From assembly GCA_027624335.1 (NCBI GenBank), contig JAQBWV010000017.1, positions 1 to 46,885 on the forward strand: a stretch of DNA of 46,885 bases. Direction: 5' to 3'. The first letter of the stretch is position 1. Each line of letters opens with the position of its first letter. The stretch comes from Planctomycetota bacterium (GTDB lineage: Bacteria; Planctomycetota; Planctomycetia; Planctomycetales; Planctomycetaceae). A model generated the notes under the pieces. That model did no database searches. It was not told where the DNA came from and saw only the letters and a list, made by a program, of their open reading frames with translations. The position numbers were made by a program, and so were the translations under genes. Positions 25,410 through 34,947 of this stretch are shown here, one piece after another.

Positions 25410-27713
25410 ATGAGCAAACAATTACTCTTTCTGTCCCTGTTGATGGCTTCGTTGGGATTATTTCCGACCGGTCGTTCGTACGCTCAGGAAGTATCGACGG
25501 ACGAAGCTTCGACAGAGGCGGCGATTGCCCCCGAGGAAACGAAACCGAAACCTGACACGACTTCCGCCGGCCCGCTCGCCAGATACATCACCGTGACGAA
25601 TCCCGCTGGCGAAGTGGTTTTCAGTCGCATCAGAAATTCGCTGGTCGAGCTGCAGCGTCAGGCCGAACTGGATGATCGCGACTCCATTCTGATTCTGGAA
25701 ATCGAACGTGGCTCCAGCTCGTTCGGCCAGGTGAGCGACCTGGCGAAAGAACTGACGTCCGCCCGGTATTCGCGAGTTCGCACGATCGCCTGGATCCCCA
25801 GGCACGAAGACGGCAGGCCACTGACTGGTTACGCGGCGATCATCGCTCTGGCGTGTCGCGAGATCGTGATGCACCCGGATGCTGAAATGGGCGACATCGG
25901 ACGCGGCACGGCGATTGATCAGGACGAGCAACTCTCAATCATCAATCTTGTCGAGAAGCGCTACAACACAAAGGTCAACGGTGCTCTCGCTGCAGGCTTC
26001 GTCGAACCGGCAAGGGCCGTGCTTAAGATCAAAGTGATCTCAGGCGAAGGTAAAGACCGCGTCACCGAAACTCGGGTAGTGACCAACGAGGAAATGCTGC
26101 GTCTGCAGGAATCGGACGTTGCCATTCCCGATGTTATCACGATCAAAGAGCAGGGTGACGTCCTGCTGCTGTCGGGAAGTCGAGCCAGGCAACTCGACGT
26201 TCTGGTGATGCAGACGGCTGAAGACCGAGTCGATCTCGCAGACCTGTACGGTTTCGATCGGCAGTATCTTCGAGAAGACATTACAGGCGGCGAGCCTCCA
26301 CGAGCTCGGATCATTCGGATCGAAGGCGTGATCGATCCGTTCGTGCATGAGTATGTTGAGCGGGAAATCCGGCGAGCCGTGGCCGAGAATGCCAACCTGA
26401 TCATCTTCGAGATCGAATCGCCCGGTGGATACCTGCTGGACAGCGAACAGATCGCCGATCGGATTTCATTGCTCGACGGCAAGAATCATCGCACCGTGGC
26501 CTACATCCCGAAATTTGCACTCAGTGGCGCGGCAATCATTTCGATGGGCTGTGACGAGATCTATCTGCATCCCGACGCAAAGATTGGTGACGCAGGACCG
26601 ATCGAAGTACGACCGGGAGAAGCCTTTGAGCGAGCCCCCGAGAAGATCCTGAGTGAACTTCGTGAGACCATGAAAGTTCTGGCGGAACGCAAAGGCCGCC
26701 CACCGGCTCTACTTGAAGCAATGGCCGATAAAGATCTTCGCGTTTTCGAAGTCACTCACAGCAAGACAGGCAGAAAGTCATTCGCGTCTGAACAGGAAGT
26801 TGAGGTGGCGGCGGGCGAATGGATTAAAGGTCCGCTCGTTCCTGAATCCCGCGAAGATAATCTACTGACCGTTACCGGTCGACGGGCCCACGAACTGAAA
26901 CTCGCCAAAGAGCCCGTTCATGACATGACCGAGCTTAAGCGTCGGCTCGGCATTCCAGACACTACCGTGGTACCGGCCTCCGAGCAGACCTGGGTCGACA
27001 CACTTGTTGTCGTCCTGAAGTCGCCAGGAGCAACGTTTCTGCTGTTCATGGTCGGACTGATCTGCATCTATCTTGAGGTCTATACCGTGAGCGGATTCTT
27101 CGGTATCGGGGCCGCCCTGTGCTTTGCAATCTTCTTCTGGAGTCGGTTCCTCGGCGGCACCGCTGGCTGGCTGGAAGTGATCCTGTTTATTTTTGGCGTG
27201 GCACTGATCGCTCTTGAACTGTTTGTTATTCCGGGCTTCGGAGTGTTTGGAATTTCGGGCGGGTTGGCGGTGATCTTCTCACTTATTCTTGCCAGTCAGA
27301 CGTTTGTCATCCCGAGCACGAGTGCCGAGTTTGATCAGTTCAGCTGGACACTGGGGACGCTGAGCAGTTCGATCGTTGCGGTCGTCCTGGTCGGGGCAAT
27401 GTTGAGTCACTTCATGCCGCGAATTCCCGGACTTCGAGGTTTCATTCTGACAGTACCCGGCACCGATGCTTCCGGGCCGTCGCTGAATCCAGCGGTGACC
27501 GGTGACCCATCGCTGTCGTTACAGATTCACGAGGATATCAGTCTGCTCAGCCAGACCGGCACCGCTTTTTCGACACTGCGTCCATCAGGAAAGGCGCACA
27601 TCAACGGTAAGCTGGTCGACGTCGTCAGTGCCGGCGACTTCATCGACTCAGGAACTCCGGTGCAGGTTATCGAGGTCTCCGGAAATCGAGTCGTCGTCCG
27701 AGCCACTGCCTGA
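25410..27713 (+). CDS. Long NfeD-family membrane serine protease with two ClpP/SppA-like domains
   Basis: A 767-residue membrane protein. A signal peptide (ending SYAQE) is followed by two crotonase/ClpP-fold domains. The first, at about 50-180, has GSSSFGQVSDLAKEL in place of a clear active site. The second, at about 295-430, has ESPGGYLLDSEQIADR and ALSGAAIISMG with candidate nucleophile Ser372. Four hydrophobic segments at about 535-640 (FLLFMVGLICIYLEVYTVSG, LEVILFIFGVALIALELFV and others) and a C-terminal OB-like domain (AHINGKLVDVVSAGDFIDSG) complete the NfeD architecture. Family members associate with stomatin/SPFH proteins and cleave membrane proteins; no SPFH gene is in the window. 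Start ATG 25410. Confidence 0.9.
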   Translation: MSKQLLFLSLLMASLGLFPTGRSYAQEVSTDEASTEAAIAPEETKPKPDTTSAGPLARYITVTNPAGEVVFSRIRNSLVELQRQAELDDRDSILILEIERGSSSFGQVSDLAKELTSARYSRVRTIAWIPRHEDGRPLTGYAAIIALACREIVMHPDAEMGDIGRGTAIDQDEQLSIINLVEKRYNTKVNGALAAGFVEPARAVLKIKVISGEGKDRVTETRVVTNEEMLRLQESDVAIPDVITIKEQGDVLLLSGSRARQLDVLVMQTAEDRVDLADLYGFDRQYLREDITGGEPPRARIIRIEGVIDPFVHEYVEREIRRAVAENANLIIFEIESPGGYLLDSEQIADRISLLDGKNHRTVAYIPKFALSGAAIISMGCDEIYLHPDAKIGDAGPIEVRPGEAFERAPEKILSELRETMKVLAERKGRPPALLEAMADKDLRVFEVTHSKTGRKSFASEQEVEVAAGEWIKGPLVPESREDNLLTVTGRRAHELKLAKEPVHDMTELKRRLGIPDTTVVPASEQTWVDTLVVVLKSPGATFLLFMVGLICIYLEVYTVSGFFGIGAALCFAIFFWSRFLGGTAGWLEVILFIFGVALIALELFVIPGFGVFGISGGLAVIFSLILASQTFVIPSTSAEFDQFSWTLGTLSSSIVAVVLVGAMLSHFMPRIPGLRGFILTVPGTDASGPSLNPAVTGDPSLSLQIHEDISLLSQTGTAFSTLRPSGKAHINGKLVDVVSAGDFIDSGTPVQVIEVSGNRVVVRATA

Positions 27714-27773
27714 CGCGATACACCAGAATTTGAGCCCTGACTACCGCGTGACTGATGAAAGGCAAACTATTTA

Positions 27774-28262
27774 ATGAACTGTTTACTGTGGACCGTTCTA
27801 CGGTTTTCCCTGTGTGCGTGGGTCGGCGCTGCGACGCTGTTTGTGGTGACGGGCGTTCGCGAGGTCACGCTGACCGACTTTGATGCGGCGACTAAGAACC
27901 TGCTGGCCGCGACACGCTTTCCGGCTTATTACGCGTTCGGCTTTACGCTGGTTGTCGTCTCTGCCATCGCGGGATTTGCTCTCATCCTGCTGGAGCGACA
28001 ATCACGACGTCGCAACACAGCAATTCTGTCGCTGATCGTTCTGGCTCTCATCGTCATGTACTTGGACCATCGATTTATCTATGAACCACTGGAAGCCATG
28101 ATGCTTGAACCAGAAGGACGCCTGAGACCGGAATTCTGGACGTACCATCAATGGTCAAAGTACATCAACTGCGTATCGGTCGGAGCGAGCATGGTTGCCG
28201 CATTCATCTCCGTCTGGCCGAGACGTGCGCCGACGCTTACTGATTCCCTGGAACAGTCGTAA
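27774..28262 (+). CDS. Small four-helix membrane protein (DUF4149-like)
   Basis: A 162-residue protein with about four hydrophobic segments: residues 5-26, 52-72, 82-97 and 136-150. It contains RFPAYYAFGFTLVVVSAIAG and a motif around HRFIYEPLEAMM between helices three and four. It resembles DUF4149-like inner-membrane proteins, whose function is unknown. It lies 60 bases after the NfeD gene and 14 bases before msrA on the same strand, so the three may be co-transcribed. Confidence 0.65.
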   Translation: MNCLLWTVLRFSLCAWVGAATLFVVTGVREVTLTDFDAATKNLLAATRFPAYYAFGFTLVVVSAIAGFALILLERQSRRRNTAILSLIVLALIVMYLDHRFIYEPLEAMMLEPEGRLRPEFWTYHQWSKYINCVSVGASMVAAFISVWPRRAPTLTDSLEQS

Positions 28263-28276
28263 CTCAAGGCTTTGAA

Positions 28277-28813
28277 ATGGCAACTTCGCTCGCAACGTTT
28301 GGTTCCGGCTGTTTCTGGTGTACTGAAGCGGTGTTTCAGTACGTGCGGGGGGTAAGCAAGGTTGTCTCCGGCTACTCCGGCGGAGACATGCCCTCGCCCG
28401 ACTACAAGGCTGTCTGCACAGGAACGACTGGCCATGCCGAATGCGTGCAGATCACGTTTGATCCTGAGGTTGTGTCGTACGTCAAGTTGCTCAATGCATT
28501 CTTCAAAACACACGACCCGACGACACTCAATCAGCAGGGAGCCGACCGGGGCACTCAGTATCGGTCTGTCATTTATTTCCACGATGCCGGACAACGCCGA
28601 CTCGCCGAGTCATACCGCGACGCGCTGAACGATGCCAAAGTGTTTGCTCGTCCGATCGTCACTGAAATCAGTCCGGCTGTGGAGTTCTTTCCGGCCGAGA
28701 ATTACCACCAGAGCTACTTCATGCTGAATTCCGGGCAGGCTTATTGCCAGGCTGTCATTACTCCGAAGCTGCAGAAATTCCAGAAGGAGTTGGCCGAACT
28801 GCTCAAGAGCTGA
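28277..28813 (+). CDS. msrA: Peptide methionine sulfoxide reductase MsrA
   Basis: A 178-residue protein that reduces the S-form of methionine sulfoxide in proteins, using thioredoxin. The active-site motif GCFWC starts at Gly11, with catalytic Cys12 and second Cys15. Family segments follow: VVSGYSGG, a GTTGHAE-type stretch ending VQITFDPE, HDPTTLNQQGADRGTQYRS and FFPAENYHQSYF. The length is typical. No signal peptide is seen, so it is cytoplasmic. No resolving-Cys tail is evident, although a C-terminal Cys is present in QAYCQAV. It follows the DUF4149-like gene by 14 bases. Confidence 0.97.
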   Translation: MATSLATFGSGCFWCTEAVFQYVRGVSKVVSGYSGGDMPSPDYKAVCTGTTGHAECVQITFDPEVVSYVKLLNAFFKTHDPTTLNQQGADRGTQYRSVIYFHDAGQRRLAESYRDALNDAKVFARPIVTEISPAVEFFPAENYHQSYFMLNSGQAYCQAVITPKLQKFQKELAELLKS

Positions 28814-28821
28814 TTGTTCGG

Positions 28822-28853
28822 CTGAGTGGCGGCGAAAGCATCCGACCACTCAG
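28822..28853. terminator. Bidirectional hairpin between msrA and RNase HII-like gene
   Basis: CTGAGTGG (28822-28829) pairs with CCACTCAG (28846-28853), with a 16-base loop that can pair further inside. It fills almost the whole gap between two convergent stop codons, as expected for a shared terminator. There is no strong T-run on either side. Confidence 0.55.
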
Positions 28854-28855
28854 TG

Positions 28856-29908
28856 TCATCGTTCGCGCCATAAGGTCGAATCGGGAATTCCCAGGCGATG
28901 CTGCACCTCTGCAATGTCCTTACGAAACCGCTTTGCATCGGCAGGGTAGCCCTTCGTTGGTTTCAGATCCGGCAGGTGCTGTTGCCAGAACGCGTTGAAC
29001 AGTTCCATCGATAGCTCCCGCACGTACTTGCAGACCATCGATGCCACAGCGACTGGGAAATGCTCTTCGGCTTTCGTCTGAAAATGTATTTCCGACTCCC
29101 CGATACGGTAACTGCTTCTCTGCCGACCTTCCTGCATGCGAAAGATCATTTGTCCGTCGAGTTGCTCATCAAGCAGTTCGTCATAGCGACTGCGTCCGCC
29201 ATGTTTGTCGCCGATGATCATCGTCGGCTCGTCGGACGCTGGATCCCAGACGCTTCGCAGCAAACTCAGTGTAAAACGAGACAGTGCCGCGCCCTTGCTG
29301 TTGTAGTACGCCGAGACCGAATTAAACCGCTCTGTCAAAACGATGTCGCTGCAGATTCGTACCAGCTCGATTTCCGCATCGCCGCAGACTGACGCCAGGC
29401 GATTTCGTAGTCCTGCAAGTTCGGCGTAATCAGACTTCACTGGCAATGCCAGGTCGCGTGCAGAGAACCACGGCTCGACATCGAGCACGGAAGGAACCAT
29501 TCGCGAGTCAGCAGCGGATCCGTACACCGGAGAATCCACTGATCGCATCGCGACTGGCCGTTTCAGTTGTTCAGGAAACTCCCCGAAGCTTCCGTGAGTT
29601 TCGGAAGACACGAGCCAGCCGCAAAGGCTCCGGAAGGAACCACTATCGTGTGGAGTGAGCCCGTAGAGCGTCTGGATCGATCGTTCCAGAGGCTGCAGCC
29701 CTCGCGACGGCGAATACACCTGCTTTGAATCAGCAACGTGGATCCTGTCAGGGTGTTTCGTGGATGTCTGGCTGACGACGGCTTCCAGTAAGTTCCAGAA
29801 ATCGATCCGCCGCGGATCGCCGGGAACTCGCCACACAGTCGCGGAAATGACCAGCGGCCCAAGGTTCGGGCCGTAGCCAGCTTCGTCCATTCCAATGACG
29901 AGTCCCAC
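28856..29908 (-). CDS. RNase HII-like protein, enlarged planctomycete form
   Basis: A 350-residue protein beginning MGLVIGMDEAGYGPNLGPLV. DEAGYGP is the RNase HII/HIII signature (DEAGRGP), giving metal ligands Asp8 and Glu9. Later elements fit the fold: ADSKQV (the usual DSK), a TMIIGDKHGGRSRY strand with a candidate Asp, and ASMVCKYVREL near the end. RNase HII removes ribonucleotides from DNA and RNA-DNA hybrids. Usual bacterial HII enzymes are about 200-260 residues; extra sequence here lies between the DSK motif and the third catalytic region. The canonical Arg in DEAGRGP is Tyr. No signal peptide is seen. It converges with msrA. Confidence 0.8.
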   Translation of the reverse strand: MGLVIGMDEAGYGPNLGPLVISATVWRVPGDPRRIDFWNLLEAVVSQTSTKHPDRIHVADSKQVYSPSRGLQPLERSIQTLYGLTPHDSGSFRSLCGWLVSSETHGSFGEFPEQLKRPVAMRSVDSPVYGSAADSRMVPSVLDVEPWFSARDLALPVKSDYAELAGLRNRLASVCGDAEIELVRICSDIVLTERFNSVSAYYNSKGAALSRFTLSLLRSVWDPASDEPTMIIGDKHGGRSRYDELLDEQLDGQMIFRMQEGRQRSSYRIGESEIHFQTKAEEHFPVAVASMVCKYVRELSMELFNAFWQQHLPDLKPTKGYPADAKRFRKDIAEVQHRLGIPDSTLWRER

Positions 29909-29938
29909 TTGACTGCCTTTCCAGATACACGGCAGTCA

Positions 29939-30967
29939 TCAGAAGTCGCCGAGTTCGTTTCCGTCGTCGCGGTTAGCGAGGTTTGTCAGAAGAGTGTAGT
30001 CAATGGACTCTCCGACGAACCGGACACTGCCATCGGCCAGCACGACGTTCGCACCACCTGGATGGATCGACTGGATCGGGCGGTTTGCTCCATCCTGCGG
30101 ACCGAGTCCGGATGCGCCGCCCGCCATCGCTGCTGTCGCGTCCAGCGAGTTCACTGGATACCGCACGGTCGTAATATTCCACGTCTGGTAGTTGGTGCAG
30201 AACCAGTTGCCACCACCGGGTGTGCCACTGCCCGTCGAGCCAACCCAGGCACCATGAGAATTGCCGCTTCGCAGGTCCAGCTTGCCTCCGGATGCGGTCG
30301 TCGCGTAGGCCGACTGCTCGCCGATCATCATCGTGTTCGTCGTTCCGTCAGAAATGTCCGCAAAGTTGACCGACCTGTTTGGGACAAGAATTCCAGAGCT
30401 GGCCATCACTCCTTTGTAGGTTGGCTCAGAATCCGGATTCGGAATACCTCCCTTCGTGGCGGCTCCGGAAATGCCGACATAAGTCGGCATCATCACGCCC
30501 TCCGGGGCACTCGCCAGAGGAGCTGTCATTTGAGGCAGGGGCGAAGAAGGACAACTCAGGACCGAAAATCGTTGTCCGTCGAACACAACTCCGTTCACGT
30601 TGGTGGGGATATCGACGTTGCCGATGCCACCGGTGGCAGCAACATTCAATTCGTTGAACAGGTTGCTCTGATCGAGAAACGGGAGCAGCGCGACAAAGAA
30701 TGAGGAACCGCGATCGAGCGTGTACGCTAAACCAGGCGTCTGACTGTGCTGAGCTCCAATCGGAAATGTTTTCCACTGGTCGTGATAGTTGTGCATCGCC
30801 AGCCCGAGCTGTTTCAGATTGTTGACACACTGAGTTCGTCGTGCGGCTTCCCTCGCCTGCTGAACGGCGGGCAGCAGCAGAGCTGCCAGAACCGAAATGA
30901 TTGCGATCACAACGAGCATTTCGACGAGTGTGAAGCCTCGGCGATTTGTCAGACTAAGCGTCGTCAT
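29939..30967 (-). CDS. DUF1559 pilin-like protein (type II secretion-type prepilin)
   Basis: A 342-residue protein. It starts MTTLSLTNRRGFTLVEMLVV, the prepilin leader with the G/FTLVEMLVVIAII methylation motif and hydrophobic helix, followed by QQAREAARRTQCVNNLKQLG, which defines the DUF1559 family. The C-terminal family motif HPGGANVVLADGSV (H-x9-DG) is present. These proteins form a large planctomycete-specific family of secreted pseudopilins of unknown role. ATG 30967 is chosen because GGGAGA lies just upstream; longer readings have no leader. The promoter faces the HD hydrolase gene, which ends at 31192 on the same strand. Confidence 0.93.
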   Translation of the reverse strand: MTTLSLTNRRGFTLVEMLVVIAIISVLAALLLPAVQQAREAARRTQCVNNLKQLGLAMHNYHDQWKTFPIGAQHSQTPGLAYTLDRGSSFFVALLPFLDQSNLFNELNVAATGGIGNVDIPTNVNGVVFDGQRFSVLSCPSSPLPQMTAPLASAPEGVMMPTYVGISGAATKGGIPNPDSEPTYKGVMASSGILVPNRSVNFADISDGTTNTMMIGEQSAYATTASGGKLDLRSGNSHGAWVGSTGSGTPGGGNWFCTNYQTWNITTVRYPVNSLDATAAMAGGASGLGPQDGANRPIQSIHPGGANVVLADGSVRFVGESIDYTLLTNLANRDDGNELGDF

Positions 30968-31191
30968 CGATTTTCTCCCTGTCATTGGTCCCGGAAAACC
31001 AGCCTGCTGAAAATATCCGACTAAGCGCTTTGCATTCGACTGAAATACTCTCACGCTTCGACTACGCGTACGAGGACAAGTTACTCGGACACAAACACGA
31101 CTCCGAACACGCAAACTTGTAACAGATTTCGCATGTGGAAATCGATGGTCCTCCGGAACTCGACAGTGTAGTCATTCGTCGAGTTCATCTG

Positions 31192-31863
31192 TCACGCCTG
31201 AGCTATGTTCCATTCGGCGTGAAACTGCGTGAGAAATGCTTCCAGAACTTCGTGACGCTGAACTGCAAGCTGCCGGCCGGTGGTTGTGTTCATGCGGTCT
31301 TTGAGCAGCAACAGCTTCTCGTAGAAGTGATTGATCGAGGGGCCGGATTTCTTCTTGTAGTCCTCGAACGAGTCGTGCAATTCCGGCGGATCCTCTGGAT
31401 CGTGCATCAGTCGACCTCTTGCTCCTCCAAAGGCAAAGCATCGAGCGATACCAATTGCCCCGATGGCTTCGAGTCGATCGGCATCCTGTACGATCATTCC
31501 TTCGAGAGTCTGCATCGGCGTTTCCACACCTGCTCCCTTGAACGATACCGTCGCGACAATCTCACAAACGTGATTGATGACGGTGTCATCGACGTTCTGG
31601 TCCGTCAGCCACGCTCTGGCAGCCCCTGGTCCAACCGACTCGTCACCGTCATGAAACTTCCAGTCCGCGATGTCGTGCAGCAGCGCGGCGAGTTCCGTCA
31701 CAAAGCGATCCGCGTTTTCATGACGCGAGATGAACAACGAATTCTGCCAGACTCGCCAGACATGCCACCAGTCATGTCCGGACGAGTCGCCGGCCATCTG
31801 GTTTCTAACAAATTCAGCAGTGCGATCGATGATTTCCTGCTGAGCTTCACACCGTTCCGACAT
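31192..31863 (-). CDS. HD-domain phosphohydrolase
   Basis: A 223-residue cytoplasmic protein (two further in-frame starts at 31866 and 31896). The HD motif set is visible: GHDWWHVWRV (first His), LAALLHDIADWKFHDGD (His-Asp), and DADRLEAIGAIGIAR (second Asp). C-terminal segments include NHFYEKLLLLKDRMNT. It resembles the YedJ-like family of small HD hydrolases acting on phosphoesters or nucleotides; the substrate is unknown. It starts 55 bases after the stop of the WD40-cytochrome gene, so co-transcription is likely. I chose 31863 for the better-spaced GGGAG. Confidence 0.85.
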   Translation of the reverse strand: MSERCEAQQEIIDRTAEFVRNQMAGDSSGHDWWHVWRVWQNSLFISRHENADRFVTELAALLHDIADWKFHDGDESVGPGAARAWLTDQNVDDTVINHVCEIVATVSFKGAGVETPMQTLEGMIVQDADRLEAIGAIGIARCFAFGGARGRLMHDPEDPPELHDSFEDYKKKSGPSINHFYEKLLLLKDRMNTTTGRQLAVQRHEVLEAFLTQFHAEWNIAQA

Positions 31864-31918
31864 CATCGCTCCCGCAGGTCCGGCCCCGCCGTTCATGGTC
31901 TTTATCGTTCTGCTCGTG

Positions 31919-34783
31919 CTATTTCTTCCGCACGTGCAGAATCACCGGCCACGACGTTTGACCGCCCTCTTCACGGCTCTTCAGATGGAATACGCGAGTC
32001 TGCTCCGGCACCCACTCGGCAGCCGTCAGATAAAACTGTCGCTGAGTGTTTCCCTCGACAATCAACAGTCCGCTCAGGCCGACGTTATCAACAATGATTC
32101 CATGAGGCAGATTGTGAGCGATGGCTTCAAAACCAACTCGACCGTCGTACTTGTTTCGTTCAACGTGAACTCTTGCCGTGATCGTCTCACCCGGTGCAAT
32201 GGTCAGTTCGAGTGGACTCGGTTTTCCGAAAGCCGGAACATCCGAGCTTTCGTTGTTTCCATGATCCGGCCCGATTGCGACCAGGATTTTCGGAGCTTCG
32301 GCCAGCTTGATCTCAGCGAACCCGCCGATGTCTTTTGACACTTGCTGCCCATTGATTGTGGCGGTCGCCGTGATCTTTACTTTGGCGACGTCTTCAGGAG
32401 TCGGCTGCGTGGCATCGGGAGCAGCGTTGATGGTTCCATAGGTGATGTACTGCCCCGCCTCGATGACAAGTGGTTGCGACACTTCGAATCCGGTCGGCAA
32501 ATCAGCGATCGTGATTTGCAACTCTCCTTCGAAACCGTCAAGTCGATTTGTAACCAGCGAAAACTCTTTTCCGCTGCCGGCATTGATTGATGGTTTGTTG
32601 CCGTCGAGTCGAAGATCAAAGTCAGGCTTTGCCGGACGGGCTGTTAGTTCATATCGAAACTCCGAACCGCTGAGGCCTCGCACGTCAGAGACTCGAACGA
32701 AATAGTCTCCCGTCGCCGGAGCCGTGAAAGTGAGTCGCGAGTCGCTGCCAAGTTCGCGTTTGGCATCGTCGTCGTTCTCGTAGTAAATCGGAAACACTGG
32801 CAAACCATTGGAGATCAGCTTCGTCCCTGGCGGATGCGGCTCGACGATGTAGCAGGGCTCCTGCAGAGCGTGTGACATGGCCGTCGTGTCGAACAAGGCC
32901 GTTCGATTTCCTGTCTGCGGGTAAAACTGAAACCCCGAGTCCGGGCCTCGCGGCCACAACCACAGTTGAACGACTTCGCCATTCAGATACAGCAACTGGT
33001 TGACGTCCATTTCTTCCCAGTTGTGAAGACGACAGTCACGAGTGTTTGAATCAATTCCGCGGAAAGTAATGTACGAATCACGGACGGCCTGCAGCCGGAC
33101 TCGTTCAATCCGGTTCCCGTCGGCATCGAGTATTTCAATCTTCGAATCCAGTGGCGACTTGTTCCGCGCGGCGTTCACTTCAAAGACCCACGACTCCCCG
33201 GCCAGCGCCGAAAACCGGAACATATCGACATCGACAACTGAAACCGTTGCCGAGTCTCCGATTGCCGGATTGATCGCACCTTTCAGTTTTGCCGGAAGCG
33301 TGACCAACGCGGCTTGAGCCGAAATGTCGTTTGGCTCGGACTCGTCGAGTGTCTGGACCGGCCGATCACTCGACGGGAATATCGTGACGAGTTCGGAATG
33401 AGTCGCCTCCGTGTCGCTGCCTGATGCGCGGCCGAGTTCGTACTTCTGCAACGTGCCGTCAGCGCGTCCGACAATGAATGACTTTCCGTTCGGAGCAACC
33501 GCGAGCGCTGGCGACTCTGCCGGTTGAGCATCAAATGCGACGAGTTGCGTGTACTCGGCGGTTTCCCACAACTTCATCGTCTGGTCGTCGGCGATCGAGA
33601 TCAGTTTTGATCCATCCGGACTGAAGCCAAGCTGAATGACAGATCCCTCGTGAGCGATTCGTGCGTAAACCAGCGGGTTGATCTGAGGCTTACTCTTAGA
33701 GACGACCTTCCAGACTCGAATGCGGTTATCAAGACCACCTGCGATCACATGCTGGCCGTCGGGAGAAAAGCGAACGACGTACTGATCTTTCAATGGTTGA
33801 CTGAGCGTGTCGAGTCGAACTCCCGTCGACACCTGCCACAACTTGACGGTCTGGTCAGCGCTCGCGCTGGCGATGATTGACCCGTCAGGACTGAAGTCGA
33901 GATCAAAGACCGCTCCGTTGTGACCGAGCAGCGTGCGAAGCTCTTTCCCGGTCGCGACGTCCCAGAGAATGATTTTCCTGTCGTAGCTGGCGGTTGCGAG
34001 AACAGACTGATCGCGACTGAGCGTGGCGTCGTACATGGCATCACGATGGCCTTCGAACGTACCCGCATTTTTGCCGTCGGCGATCGTCCAGATACTGGCC
34101 TGACCATACAGACCGCCGATACCGGAACCGGCAATGATCTGTGAACCGTCGATGGAAAACTCGACCGAATTCACCTTTCCGGGAAAGTCCGTCAGGCGCC
34201 GCAGCACTTTCATGGATGACGCATCGCGGATCTCGACCGACGCAAACTTCGCCACAGCCAGTAGGCTTCCATCCGGAGAAATCGCAACCGCAGCAATCGG
34301 GTCCGCGACACCGGCGGCACTGGTGATCTTTGGCACGATGAGTGTTCGACGCGTCGGCTCTTTACCATCCGGCCCTGTGGCTCCGGTTTCGACCCAAAGG
34401 GTAAGCAGTGCGATCTCGTCAGGTGTCAACCGCTCTTCGTCTTTGGGCGGCATGATCGGCTTTGCTTGACCGGTGACCAGTTGCAGCAAACGGCTCGAAG
34501 CCAGATCACCCGGCTGGACTGCCGGACCGTGCTTGCCTCCTTTCTGCAGATCAGCGTAGGAATCGAGCGACAGTTTCCCTTCGGTGTCGTCAGCGTTGTG
34601 ACAACTGACACAATGTTTCTGGAAAATCGGAGCGATCTGCTTCGAGTAATCCGGTGCCGGCTTGTCGGCAGCACTCGACAGCACGCTACTTAAAAAGAGT
34701 GCCTGCGCCAGTGCGATCACAAAGATCACGTACCGTTGTCTCGTGTGAGAGCTGAGTTGCTGGTAACGCATGTGGTAACTCAT
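31919..34783 (-). CDS. Planctomycete cytochrome c-WD40-prepeptidase-domain fusion protein
   Basis: A 954-residue exported protein. Residues 42-135 form a planctomycete cytochrome c (PSCyt1) domain with CVSCH at 58-62 and a later MPP motif. Residues about 160-455 carry WD40 repeats (EGHRDAMYDATLSRDQSVLA; LGHNGAVFDLDFSPDGSIIA; EGSVIQLGFSPDGSKLISI). Residues about 480-750 resemble a bacterial pre-peptidase C-terminal domain (DESEPNDISAQA opening, ATGDYFVRVSDVRGLSG close), and the end is beta-rich. Such proteins are typical of planctomycetes and are thought to work at the cell surface or in the periplasm; the role is unknown. Start ATG 34783 is uncertain, because ATG 34771 is also in frame and neither has a strong ribosome site. 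Confidence 0.87.
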   Translation of the reverse strand: MSYHMRYQQLSSHTRQRYVIFVIALAQALFLSSVLSSAADKPAPDYSKQIAPIFQKHCVSCHNADDTEGKLSLDSYADLQKGGKHGPAVQPGDLASSRLLQLVTGQAKPIMPPKDEERLTPDEIALLTLWVETGATGPDGKEPTRRTLIVPKITSAAGVADPIAAVAISPDGSLLAVAKFASVEIRDASSMKVLRRLTDFPGKVNSVEFSIDGSQIIAGSGIGGLYGQASIWTIADGKNAGTFEGHRDAMYDATLSRDQSVLATASYDRKIILWDVATGKELRTLLGHNGAVFDLDFSPDGSIIASASADQTVKLWQVSTGVRLDTLSQPLKDQYVVRFSPDGQHVIAGGLDNRIRVWKVVSKSKPQINPLVYARIAHEGSVIQLGFSPDGSKLISIADDQTMKLWETAEYTQLVAFDAQPAESPALAVAPNGKSFIVGRADGTLQKYELGRASGSDTEATHSELVTIFPSSDRPVQTLDESEPNDISAQAALVTLPAKLKGAINPAIGDSATVSVVDVDMFRFSALAGESWVFEVNAARNKSPLDSKIEILDADGNRIERVRLQAVRDSYITFRGIDSNTRDCRLHNWEEMDVNQLLYLNGEVVQLWLWPRGPDSGFQFYPQTGNRTALFDTTAMSHALQEPCYIVEPHPPGTKLISNGLPVFPIYYENDDDAKRELGSDSRLTFTAPATGDYFVRVSDVRGLSGSEFRYELTARPAKPDFDLRLDGNKPSINAGSGKEFSLVTNRLDGFEGELQITIADLPTGFEVSQPLVIEAGQYITYGTINAAPDATQPTPEDVAKVKITATATINGQQVSKDIGGFAEIKLAEAPKILVAIGPDHGNNESSDVPAFGKPSPLELTIAPGETITARVHVERNKYDGRVGFEAIAHNLPHGIIVDNVGLSGLLIVEGNTQRQFYLTAAEWVPEQTRVFHLKSREEGGQTSWPVILHVRKK

Positions 34784-34947
34784 CTGTTTGAGATGTCAAA
34801 AGTCCCTGAAGAGCGGTGCCAAGGATAATCCGACTTCACTCGGAAACACAGTTTCGCAGCGATCCTGCAGGCGTCATCATTTCAACTTGTCAGGTCGAGC
34901 CTGACGACGACTTTCGACTCTCGCTGTACTTTCCGGAGCAGACCTCG

